From: Pseudomonadota bacterium
GTDB lineage: Bacteria > Pseudomonadota > Gammaproteobacteria > Burkholderiales > Burkholderiaceae_B
NCBI GenBank assembly: GCA_023432075.1
Contig: JAEYVD010000860.1
Span: forward strand, 1 to 16,967
Direction of reading: 5' to 3'
DNA: 16,967 bases
Position numbers and translations under genes: made by a program. The notes beneath the pieces were generated by a model. That model made no database searches, was not told the origin of the DNA, and saw only the letters and a list, made by a program, of their open reading frames with translations. Shown here piece after piece: positions 1-7,244 of this stretch; the first letter of the stretch is position 1, and each line of letters opens with the position of its first letter.

Positions 1-292
1 ATCAACGCTACCTGCTGCCGGTCCTGACCTTCGATGAATCGGGGCATGTCGACTCCCGGGATCGAGATACCAAACTCTATCTAGATCGCCGTAGCGGCGT
101 CAAAGGGTTTTCACACAGCCTCGGTCGTCTGCGGTCTGTCGTCAACCGCAGCTACCGGCCGCGAGCGGACGTTAAGTGCGTTGACTCAATCCTTGTCGGG
201 GCTGCACCGATGACGATGCTATCCTCACCGAGACACGGACTATGGCTGTCTGAATTTAGACTGCATGGCTATTCAAGTTTTCTGGACTCTTC
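1..292. other. Unassigned lower-GC left end, no gene recognised
   Basis: No recognisable gene lies here. Two forward frames close within the first 40 bases. The third (from base 3) stays open into and through the start of the next gene, to a stop at 531-533, but its translation resembles no family I know and most of it is antiphase to a convincing dehydrogenase gene. It could be the 3' end of a gene or mobile-element remnant cut by the window edge. The reverse strand shows scattered stops in all frames. A TTGACT hexamer at 181-186 resembles a -35 box but has no good -10 partner. Base composition is visibly lower in GC than the operons to the right. Confidence 0.4.
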
Positions 293-1036
293 ATGCCTCA
301 ACTCCAACGCGTTGCTCTTGTCACGGGTTCCACATCTGGTATTGGAGAGGCAATTGCTCGACGGCTTTCGAAGGATGGATACGCGGTTGTATTGCACTCT
401 CGTAGCTCAGTGGAGGTTGGTGTTTCCCTGGCGCGTGAGTTGGGTGCAGCCACTTATGTACAAGCGGACCTCGCTATTGATGCAGACAGAGTCAAGCTGG
501 TGCGAGAAGCTATCGCGTACCGGGGACGTCTAGACGTAATTGTTAATAACGCGGGAATCAGCCATGTGGTCCCACACGACAACATGCAAGCAGCAACACC
601 TGACATATGGCGCGAATTGCATGAGGTGAATGTCATCGCACCATTTCGCATCGTGGCAGAGGCTGAGGACGCACTTAGGGCATCAGCATCAGAAGGTGTC
701 CTCGCTTGTGTGATTAATGTGAGTTCACATGCAGGAGTGCGTCCCAAAGGCGCGTCTATCCCATATGCAGCGACGAAGGCGGCGCTCAACCATGTCACAC
801 GCTTATTGGCGCTTTCATTAGCTCCGAGCATTCGCGTGAACGCGGTGGCGCCTGGGCTTGTGGATACCCCTTTGACGGCGAGCTGGACTCAAGCACAGGA
901 ATTGTGGCGAGAGCGAGCCCCCATGCGTCGAGCTGCAAGCCCGGAAGATATTGCCCAGGCAGTTTCGTTGCTCATTGAGTCCAATTATCTGACGGGTGAA
1001 GTTCTTCTGTCGGATGGCGGTCTCAACCTCACTTAA
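293..1036 (+). CDS. SDR-family NAD(P)-dependent oxidoreductase (FabG-like)
   Basis: A 247-residue classical short-chain dehydrogenase/reductase, cytosolic, that oxidises an alcohol or reduces a ketone with NAD(P)(H). The Rossmann glycine motif TGSTSGIG is at residues 11-18, NNAG at 85-88, and the catalytic tetrad fits N113, S145, Y158 and K162 (YAATK). The sequence then runs through a PG motif (187-188) to the usual SDGG near the C-terminus, so the protein is full length (family about 250). The ATG at 293 is the only ATG after the in-frame stop at 257-259. The ribosome site is weak (GGA at 284-286). The gene converges on an IclR gene 59 bases away and is not part of either operon. Its GC, about 52-58% in three sampled 60-base lines, is well below its neighbours, which suggests separate origin. 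Substrate unknown; close to 3-oxoacyl-ACP reductases but probably not the housekeeping FabG. Confidence 0.9.
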   Translation: MPQLQRVALVTGSTSGIGEAIARRLSKDGYAVVLHSRSSVEVGVSLARELGAATYVQADLAIDADRVKLVREAIAYRGRLDVIVNNAGISHVVPHDNMQAATPDIWRELHEVNVIAPFRIVAEAEDALRASASEGVLACVINVSSHAGVRPKGASIPYAATKAALNHVTRLLALSLAPSIRVNAVAPGLVDTPLTASWTQAQELWRERAPMRRAASPEDIAQAVSLLIESNYLTGEVLLSDGGLNLT

Positions 1037-1095
1037 AGGTTGCAAAAGCGACGATTAATTGCGGCGCTGGGCCAAGGACACCAAGCGCACACCAA

Positions 1096-1869
1096 TCAGG
1101 CAAGCCCGAGCAGTCTTTCCGTTTCTCTGGCCAACGCAACCAGCCGGGGGCCGATGTCAGCCGCGCGCTCCCGGTAAGGCCCATCCTGCGTGGGCACGCC
1201 GCAATTGAAGACATACAACAACGATTGATACGGCCGCCCCAGCGGCGCCGCAAATCCGTAGGCGTCAGGCCGCCATTCCTGGTTGTTGCCGCAGAAACCC
1301 TTGCGTTCCAGATCGCGGCGCGCAGCGGCCAGATTGGGAAAGTGCGCGGCGAAATGCCTTGGATCGGCCACGCGCAGCTGGTTCAGCACGACGGCGCGTT
1401 CCTCGTCCGGCACCCGTGCCAGCCATGCCTTGCCGGCGGCGCTGGACAGCAGCGGCAGCGACGCGCCGATGTCGGGCCGCGTCTGCAGCGCCTCATTGGA
1501 GCGGGCCGTTTCCACGTACACCATCTGCAAGCGGTCTCGCACAACCAGTGACACCGCGCCGCGCGCGTGGTCGGCAAGCTGCTTCATCAACGGCCGGGCC
1601 AGTTGCCGGATCTGCATGCTGGCGAGCAAGGGGTAACTCAACGCCAGCACCGACGCGCCCAGGCGGTAGCGTGCCGGCTCGCCCTCGCGCTGCAGAAACC
1701 CCAGTTCCACCAGCGTGTGCGTCAGACGCGCCACCGCGCTGCGCGACAGGCCGGTTTGCTGCGCGAAGTCTTTGTTGGCCAGCACGGGCCTGTCGGCACG
1801 GAAGCACGTGAGGATGTCGATCCCGCGCGCCAGGGTGGTGGTCAGTTCGCGGTCCGGATCACGCGTCAT
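1096..1869 (-). CDS. IclR-family transcriptional regulator (downstream copy)
   Basis: A 257-residue IclR-type DNA-binding regulator. The N-terminal winged helix-turn-helix spans about residues 15-75 (recognition region TGLSRSAVARLTHTL, 39-53). The IclR effector domain follows, with the family-typical LLASMQIRQLARPLMKQLAD (81-100), MVYVE (116-120) and FNCGVP near the C-terminus. The start chosen is the ATG at 1869, preceded by GGAG seven bases upstream; a longer in-frame start at 1896 would sit deeper inside the upstream gene. The ATG overlaps the stop of the preceding IclR gene by 11 bases, so the two are translationally linked. It is clearly a paralogue of that gene: the block around LSYPLLAS..RQLARPLMK..LAD..G..SL is nearly shared. 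Likely role: ligand-responsive control of the divergent acyl-CoA operon and of itself. Ligand unknown. Confidence 0.9.
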   Translation of the reverse strand: MTRDPDRELTTTLARGIDILTCFRADRPVLANKDFAQQTGLSRSAVARLTHTLVELGFLQREGEPARYRLGASVLALSYPLLASMQIRQLARPLMKQLADHARGAVSLVVRDRLQMVYVETARSNEALQTRPDIGASLPLLSSAAGKAWLARVPDEERAVVLNQLRVADPRHFAAHFPNLAAARRDLERKGFCGNNQEWRPDAYGFAAPLGRPYQSLLYVFNCGVPTQDGPYRERAADIGPRLVALARETERLLGLA

Positions 1870-2656
1870 TGCGCTGCTCCAGCATTTTCTCCACACGCTT
1901 GACCAGCGTCACCAGGCGCGGCGCAATGCGGCCGCGCAGGTCGCCGGGCCGCAGCCGCGTCACCGGCACCCCGCAATTGAACACAAGCGTCTGGCCATCC
2001 ACGCGCGTGCGCATGGGCACCGCCACGGCATGCACGTCCGAGTGCCAATCCCCCTGTCCCACGCAGTAACCGTGTTCTGCGTAATCACGTTGCGCCGCTT
2101 CCAGATCCGGCGCGTGGCGCCGCCAGATGGCGGGATCGTGCCGCCGTAACGCCGCCAGCACGGGTTCGGCCTCGCCGGGCGGCGCCTGCGCCAGCCAGGC
2201 CCGCCCCATCGCCGAAGGCAGCAGCGGCAGCAAGGCGCCGATGTCCGGACGGAACGACACGGCATCGTGCCCGCGGCAGGTTTCCACGTAGACCATGCTC
2301 AAGCCGTGGTGCATGCCCAGCGAAGCGGACCCGCCCGCCGCATCGGCCAGACGCTTCATCAAGGGGCGCGCCAATTGACGCACCTTGATGCTGGCCAGAA
2401 GCGGATAGCTCAGCGAGAGCACCGCCGTGCCAAGGCGGTAGCGCCGCAGCCCCGCGTCGTAGCGCAACAGGCCGCGCTGCATCAGCGTCGTCGTCAGGCG
2501 GGAAATCGTGGCCTTGGACAGGCCGGTGCGGTCCGAGAGTTCACGGTTGCTGAGTGCGGGCTCGCCATGCCGGAACGCCTGCAGCACCGACAGGCCGTGG
2601 GCCAGCGTGGTGGCGAAGGCGGGGTCGGCATGGTGTTCACCTGGGCAAGCGGTCAT
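1859..2656 (-). CDS. IclR-family transcriptional regulator (upstream copy)
   Basis: A 265-residue IclR-family regulator with an N-terminal winged helix (about 15-78; recognition region TGLSKATISRLTTTL, 44-58) and a C-terminal ligand-binding domain (LLASIKVRQLARPLMKRLAD, MVYVE, FNCGVP). The start chosen is the ATG at 2656, because it gives normal family length and has AGGA about eight bases upstream. The frame stays open to 2749, but those extra 31 residues are arginine-rich, lack family features and would run towards the divergent promoter. It is the first gene of a two-gene regulator operon and is divergent from the acyl-CoA dehydrogenase gene at 2849, the usual arrangement for an IclR protein controlling its neighbour. 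An IclR-like inverted repeat lies between them at 2754-2771. Confidence 0.9.
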   Translation of the reverse strand: MTACPGEHHADPAFATTLAHGLSVLQAFRHGEPALSNRELSDRTGLSKATISRLTTTLMQRGLLRYDAGLRRYRLGTAVLSLSYPLLASIKVRQLARPLMKRLADAAGGSASLGMHHGLSMVYVETCRGHDAVSFRPDIGALLPLLPSAMGRAWLAQAPPGEAEPVLAALRRHDPAIWRRHAPDLEAAQRDYAEHGYCVGQGDWHSDVHAVAVPMRTRVDGQTLVFNCGVPVTRLRPGDLRGRIAPRLVTLVKRVEKMLEQRNDA

Positions 2657-2753
2657 GGGCGGGATCCTGGTGCGGCGCGCTCGGGACGCGCACCTCATAT
2701 CCGCAGATGATAGAGCAGCCAGCCTGCGCCCCCCTTTCATGCCGTTCAAGATA

Positions 2754-2771
2754 TCGAAACACTTGTCTCAA
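2754..2771. promoter_or_regulatory. Putative IclR-family operator in the divergent promoter region
   Basis: The 18 bases TCGAAACACTTGTCTCAA form an imperfect inverted repeat. The 8-base arms TCGAAACA and TGTCTCAA match at 6 of 8 positions around a 2-base spacer. The GAAACA-nn-TGTTTC layout is, from memory, the kind of site bound by IclR-family proteins such as KdgR. It sits about 80-95 bases upstream of the acyl-CoA dehydrogenase start and about 100-115 bases upstream of the IclR start, so it could serve both promoters. No strong -35/-10 pair is visible. Binding is inferred only. Confidence 0.45.
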
Positions 2772-2848
2772 ATCCGGCTGCCTTTTGCTAGCCTGATTTG
2801 AACAAGACGCGGCACGCATCAGCGCCCACGATAAAACGGAGACTCGCC

Positions 2849-4015
2849 ATGATCAGGGACCCCGAAGGTTTCCCGCAATTTCTAGATTCACTGCGCCGCT
2901 ACGTGCGCGACCAGCTCGCGCCCCGCGAGGCCGAGATCGCCCGTTTGGATGAGGTGCCGCAGGATCTGGTCGAGAGCATGGCCGAACAGGGGATGTTCGG
3001 CTATTCCATTCCGCAGGAGTATGGCGGGGCGGGCATGACGACCGAAGAGCTGATCCTGGCCGCGATGGAGCTGTCCCAGTGTTCCGTGGCGCTGCGCGCC
3101 CGCGTCGGCACCAACACCGGCATCGGGTCCGAGGCGCTGGTCGCCGACGGCACCCCGGCGCAGAAGGCGCACTACCTGCCGCTGCTGGCGTCGGGCGAAC
3201 TGACCGGCTGCTTTGCCCTGACGGAGCCGCAGGCAGGCTCCGACGCCACCGCGCTGCGGACCACCGCCGTGCGCGACGGCGACCATTACGTATTGAACGG
3301 CGAGAAGTGCTTCATCACGAACGCGCCGCTAGCAGGCCTCTTCACGGTCATGGCGCGCACCGATCCCGACGCGCCCGGCGCCAAGGGCATCACGGCTTTC
3401 ATCGTGGAGCGCGGCACGCCAGGCCTGACCACCGGCCAGCCGTACGACAAGATGGGCCAGGCCGGGTCCCCCGTGTCGGCCGTGCATTTCCAGGACTGCC
3501 GGGTGCCGGCGGCCAACATCATCGGCGGCCAGGAAGGCCTGGGTTTCAAGACCGCGATGAAGGTGCTGAACAAGCAACGCATCCATCTGGCGGCCCTGTG
3601 CATTGGTCCCGCTATCCGCATGCTGGACGACACGCTGCGCTTTGTGGCCGAACGCCAGCAGTTCGGCAAGCCTCTGATGGACTTCCAGCTCATCCAGGCC
3701 ATGCTGGCGGACTGCCAGACCGAGATCCAGGCCGCCCGCGCGCTGGTGCTGCAAACCGCCCGGGAACGCGACGCGGGCGTGGACGTGACGCTGAACGCCT
3801 CGATCTGCAAGTACTTCGCCTCTGAAATGTGCGGCCGCGTGGCCGACCGCTGCGTGCAGATGCACGGCGGCTATGGCTACATCGCCGATTACGGCATCGA
3901 GCGCTTCTACCGCGACGTGCGCCTGTTCCGCCTGTACGAAGGCACCAGCCAGATCCATCAATTGACCATCGCCCGCCACACGCTGACCCAGGCGGGCTAC
4001 ACGCCCGGCCGCTAG
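2849..4015 (+). CDS. Acyl-CoA dehydrogenase (canonical type)
   Basis: A 388-residue FAD-dependent acyl-CoA dehydrogenase that introduces an alpha,beta double bond into an acyl-CoA and passes electrons to ETF; cytosolic. Both family signatures are present: CFALTEPQAGSDA (121-133), and MHGGYGYIADYGIERFYRD (338-356). The catalytic base fits E364 in the YEGTSQI motif, as in medium- and short-chain dehydrogenases. The start is the ATG at 2849, with GGAG seven bases upstream; an in-frame TTG at 2798 would add 17 residues but has no comparable site and lies closer to the putative operator. It is the first gene of a plus-strand operon of six, 62 bases ahead of the first Bug gene. Chain length and branching of the substrate cannot be read. 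A role on a short or branched acyl- or dicarboxyl-CoA is plausible from the operon. Confidence 0.93.
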   Translation: MIRDPEGFPQFLDSLRRYVRDQLAPREAEIARLDEVPQDLVESMAEQGMFGYSIPQEYGGAGMTTEELILAAMELSQCSVALRARVGTNTGIGSEALVADGTPAQKAHYLPLLASGELTGCFALTEPQAGSDATALRTTAVRDGDHYVLNGEKCFITNAPLAGLFTVMARTDPDAPGAKGITAFIVERGTPGLTTGQPYDKMGQAGSPVSAVHFQDCRVPAANIIGGQEGLGFKTAMKVLNKQRIHLAALCIGPAIRMLDDTLRFVAERQQFGKPLMDFQLIQAMLADCQTEIQAARALVLQTARERDAGVDVTLNASICKYFASEMCGRVADRCVQMHGGYGYIADYGIERFYRDVRLFRLYEGTSQIHQLTIARHTLTQAGYTPGR

Positions 4016-4077
4016 GGCACCCAGGGACCACGGCCACCAGAAGCCGCCGGCCCGCCAAACCAAAGGAGACTCCCATC

Positions 4078-5061
4078 ATGCTGCACAAGCACCTGCCCAA
4101 ATGGATCGGCGCGCTGGCCGCCGCCCTCGCCTGCGCGGCGTTGCCGCCACAAGCCGCGGCCGCCTACCCCGACAAGCCCATCCGCCTTATCGTGCCGTTC
4201 GCCCCCGGCGGCTCGACCGACATCCTGGGCCGCCTGCTGGCCGAGGCCCTGCACCCCATCCTGGGTCAGCCCGTCATCGTCGAGAACAAGCCGGGCGCGG
4301 GCGGCAACATCGGCGGCGACTTCGTGGCGCGCGCGGCCCCCGACGGCTATACGCTGCTGCTGGCCGCCGCCGGGCCCACCGTCGTCAATCCCAGCCTGTA
4401 CGCCAACATGCCGTTCAATCCGGCCAAGGACCTGGCGCCCATCACCTGCCTGGAACGCGAGCACAACCTGATGGTGGTGACAAAGTCGATGCCGGTGAAG
4501 ACGCTGCAGGAGTTCCTGCAATACGCCCGCGCCAACCCGGGCAAGCTGTCGTTCGGCTCACCGGGCAATGGCTCTCCCGCGCAACTGGCCGGCGAGCTGC
4601 TCAAGCAGCAGACAGGCATCCAGGCCGAGCACGTGCCGTACAAGGGCAGCGGTCCCGCCATCACCGACCTCGTGGCCGGGCACATCGATTTCATGATCGA
4701 CAACATGCCCGCCCTCTTGCCCCAGGTGAAGGCGGGCGGCCTGCGCGCGCTGGCCGTGCCCAGCGACCAGCGCGCCACCGCCGCGCCCGACATTCCCACC
4801 TTTGACGAGGCCGGCCAGAAGGGCTTTGTGGTGATGGCCTGGAAAGGGTTGATGGCGCCCGCCGGCACCGACCCGGCGGTGATCGAGCGCGTGCATGCGG
4901 CGGTGGTCAAGGCGCTGCAGGATCCGCAATTGCGGGCCCGCTTCCAGGAGCTGGGGGCCGAGCCCCTGGCCAGCACACCGGCCGAGTTCGCCAAGCAGAT
5001 CGCCGACGAAACCGCCTGGTGGGCCAAGCTGGTGAAGTCCACAGGCACCCGCATCCAATAG
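4078..5061 (+). CDS. Bug/TctC-family tripartite tricarboxylate transporter substrate-binding protein (first copy)
   Basis: A 327-residue periplasmic solute-binding protein of the Bug family, normally the ligand-capturing part of TctABC carboxylate transporters. A signal peptide (about 1-29: positively charged start, alanine-rich core, AAAA before YPDKP) is followed by the family blocks PDKPIRLIVPFAPGGSTD (31-48), ENKPGAGGNIG, PDGYTLL, VPYKGSGPAITDLVAGHIDF and APAGTDP. Family length is about 320. The ATG at 4078 has AGGAG nine bases upstream; upstream in-frame sequence back to 3829 is the shadow of the dehydrogenase gene. No TctA/TctB membrane genes are in the window, so any partner is elsewhere; many Bug genes are orphans of this kind. 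The ligand is probably a carboxylate that feeds the enzymes of this operon (inference). Confidence 0.93.
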   Translation: MLHKHLPKWIGALAAALACAALPPQAAAAYPDKPIRLIVPFAPGGSTDILGRLLAEALHPILGQPVIVENKPGAGGNIGGDFVARAAPDGYTLLLAAAGPTVVNPSLYANMPFNPAKDLAPITCLEREHNLMVVTKSMPVKTLQEFLQYARANPGKLSFGSPGNGSPAQLAGELLKQQTGIQAEHVPYKGSGPAITDLVAGHIDFMIDNMPALLPQVKAGGLRALAVPSDQRATAAPDIPTFDEAGQKGFVVMAWKGLMAPAGTDPAVIERVHAAVVKALQDPQLRARFQELGAEPLASTPAEFAKQIADETAWWAKLVKSTGTRIQ

Positions 5062-5081
5062 GCCGACGCCAGGAGACCGCC

Positions 5082-6053
5082 ATGCAACCCTGCTTTCGAA
5101 CGTTGCGCGCGCTGTGCGCCGCCGTCCTGCTGAGCGCGGCGGGCGCCGCACAGGCGGGCGCCTATCCGGATAAACCAGTGCGGCTGATCGTGCCCTACGC
5201 CGCCGGCGGCGGCACCGACACCGCCGCGCGAATGATCGCGCGCAAACTGGCGCCCCTGATCGGGCAGCCGGTGGTGGTTGAAAACAAGCCTGGCGGCGCC
5301 ACGCAGATCGGGACGGCCTACGTGGCCAGCGCGCAGCCGGACGGCTACACCCTGCTGATGGGCACGGCCAATCTTGCGACCAACAGCGTGCTGTACGCCA
5401 AGCTGCCCTACGACGTGAACAAGGACCTGACGCCGGTGATCGGGGCCACGGATGTGCCCGTGTACCTGCTGCTGCCGGCGGCCAGCCCGCTTCGGACATT
5501 GGAAGACATCAAGCGTGCCGCCACCGCGCAGCAGGGCCTGACCTACGCCACCGCCGGCACGGGCAGCATTCCACACCTGGCGGGCGAGCAGTTCGCGCAC
5601 GAGACGGGCATTGCGCTGCGCCACATTCCGTACAAGGGCAGCAGCGAGGCCGCCACCGCGCTGGTCGGCGGGCAGGTCCAGATGAGCTTTGACAACCTGC
5701 CCCCGGTGTATGCGCAGGTCAAGGCGCAGCGGCTGCGGCCCATTGCCATCGCGGCGCAGACACGCAACCCCGATCTGCCCGACGTGCCCACGCTGGCCGA
5801 GCTGGGCGTGCCGCTATCGGCCTCGTCGTGGTGGGGCGTGATGGCGCCTGCCGGCACGCCGAAGGACGTGATCGGCCAGCTCAACCGTCAGATCAACGCC
5901 GTGTTGGCCGACCCCGAAGTGCGCAGCTATTTCACCGGCCTTGGCATGCAGCCCACGGGCGGCACGCCCGAAGCCTTCGGGCAGCACATCGCCGACGAAA
6001 CCCGCAGATGGCGCGCAGTGGTCAAGCAGGCGGGCGTCAAGATCGAGGAATAA
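5082..6053 (+). CDS. Bug/TctC-family substrate-binding protein (second copy)
   Basis: A 323-residue periplasmic binding protein of the Bug family, 20 bases after the first copy and preceded by AGGAG six bases before the ATG. The signal peptide ends at about residue 25 (AQA) or 27. Mature blocks are YPDKPVRLIVPYAAGGGTD, ENKPGGATQIG, PDGYTLLMG, IPYKGSSEAATALVGGQVQM and PTLAELG, in family order. It is related to but clearly distinct from the preceding copy: it lacks, for example, the cysteine-containing ITCLEREHN stretch and has DVPVYLLLP in the equivalent region. Two adjacent Bug genes suggest either two related ligands or capture plus sensing. No transporter membrane subunit is encoded nearby. 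Confidence 0.92.
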   Translation: MQPCFRTLRALCAAVLLSAAGAAQAGAYPDKPVRLIVPYAAGGGTDTAARMIARKLAPLIGQPVVVENKPGGATQIGTAYVASAQPDGYTLLMGTANLATNSVLYAKLPYDVNKDLTPVIGATDVPVYLLLPAASPLRTLEDIKRAATAQQGLTYATAGTGSIPHLAGEQFAHETGIALRHIPYKGSSEAATALVGGQVQMSFDNLPPVYAQVKAQRLRPIAIAAQTRNPDLPDVPTLAELGVPLSASSWWGVMAPAGTPKDVIGQLNRQINAVLADPEVRSYFTGLGMQPTGGTPEAFGQHIADETRRWRAVVKQAGVKIEE

Positions 6054-6056
6054 ACC

Positions 6057-7226
6057 ATGTCGGATACGCAAGATCGCTACGCGGGCGATGCCCTGCCGGA
6101 CCTGTGCGCACGGGTGCGCCGCTTCGTTGACGAGGTCGCGATACCAGCCGAGTCCCCGGCCATCGCCCGCGACGTGGCCGCACTCGACCATTGTGTAGCC
6201 CAACTGCGCGCACGGGCAAAAGCGGCCGGCCTGTACGCGCCCCAGTTGCCCGCGCAATGGGGCGGACTCGGACTGGGCTGGCGCGCGCTGGCCGAGGTGC
6301 TGGAAGAAGCCGGGAGAAGCTTTCTGGGCCCCGCGGCGTTGAACTGCGCCGCGCCCGACCAGCCCAACATGCTGACGCTGCTACGTCTGGGCAACGCTGC
6401 CCAGCAGGAGCGCTTTCTGGCGCCGCTGGTGCGGGGAGAGCAGCGGGCCTGCTTTGCCATGACCGAACCGGCGCCAGGCGCCGGCTCCGACCCGTCCATG
6501 CTGCGCACACGGGCCGAGCGGCGCGGTTCGCGCTGGGTGCTGAACGGCCACAAGCAGTTCATCAGCGGCGGCGTGGGCGCGGACTTCGCCCTGGTGCTGG
6601 CACGCGGCGAGACCGGCGCCACCTTGTTCCTGGTGCCTGCCGACACCCCGGGTTACCGGGTGGTGCGCGACATCGGCATGGTCACGGGCTACCAGATCGG
6701 CGGACATGCCGAGATCCTGCTGCAGGACTGCGAGGTGGGCGACGACGCCGTGCTGGGTGAGCTAGGTCAAGGCCTGGCCCATGCGCAACTCAGGCTGGAG
6801 CCCGCGCGCCTTTCCCACTGCATGCGTTACATCGGCCGCGCCCGCCGCGCGCTGGAAACGGCGCAGGCCTACGTCGCGCAGCGCGAGTCGTTCGGCGCGC
6901 GTCTTGCGGACCTGCAGCAGGTGCAGGCGATGATCGCGGACTCGCACATCGACCTGCATGCCAGCCGCCTCATGACGCTGGATTGCGCGGCCCGCATGGA
7001 CGCGGGCCTGCCGGTAAAGCAGCACAGCGCCATGACCAAGGTTTTCGTGTCCGACGCCGTGAACCGCGTGGCCGACCGCGCCGTGCAAATGATGGGCGCC
7101 TTGGGGCTGTCCGACGACACGCCGGTGTCGATGATCTGGCAGGAGATGCGCCCTTTCCGCATCTACGACGGCGCCAACGAACTGCACCGCGCCACGCTGG
7201 CGCGCCGGCTGATGGCGCAAGCCTGA
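6057..7226 (+). CDS. Acyl-CoA dehydrogenase, divergent subfamily (ACAD10/11- or FadE-like)
   Basis: A 389-residue FAD-dependent acyl-CoA dehydrogenase, starting three bases after the second Bug stop; GAGGAA at the end of that gene serves as ribosome site. The middle-domain signature reads CFAMTEPAPGAGSDPSM, longer than the usual EPQAGSD loop. The C-terminal motif is RIYDGANELHR (368-378), so Asp371 occupies the position of the canonical catalytic Glu. This YDG form is known in ACAD10/11-like and some FadE-like enzymes, which suggests an unusual acyl chain rather than loss of activity. The signature usually written QxHGGxG is here MMGALGLSDD. It is not a recent duplicate of the first dehydrogenase. 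It probably acts on a different intermediate of the same pathway; the substrate is unknown. Confidence 0.9.
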   Translation: MSDTQDRYAGDALPDLCARVRRFVDEVAIPAESPAIARDVAALDHCVAQLRARAKAAGLYAPQLPAQWGGLGLGWRALAEVLEEAGRSFLGPAALNCAAPDQPNMLTLLRLGNAAQQERFLAPLVRGEQRACFAMTEPAPGAGSDPSMLRTRAERRGSRWVLNGHKQFISGGVGADFALVLARGETGATLFLVPADTPGYRVVRDIGMVTGYQIGGHAEILLQDCEVGDDAVLGELGQGLAHAQLRLEPARLSHCMRYIGRARRALETAQAYVAQRESFGARLADLQQVQAMIADSHIDLHASRLMTLDCAARMDAGLPVKQHSAMTKVFVSDAVNRVADRAVQMMGALGLSDDTPVSMIWQEMRPFRIYDGANELHRATLARRLMAQA

Positions 7227-7244
7227 GCCTCAACGGAGACGACG

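Noticed and set aside
210..533. Open frame (+) overlapping the start of the short-chain dehydrogenase gene
   Set aside because: It is antiphase to a gene with complete catalytic motifs, and its translation is rich in Ser, Arg and Trp with no family resemblance. Only the part upstream of 293 could be real, as the tail of something beyond the edge.
2798..2848. TTG start 17 codons upstream for the first acyl-CoA dehydrogenase
   Set aside because: The ATG at 2849 has a well-placed GGAG and gives normal family length.
4347..5624. 425-codon antisense open frame across the two Bug genes
   Set aside because: A shadow caused by high GC. The sense strand has signal peptides, ribosome sites and full family motifs in both genes.
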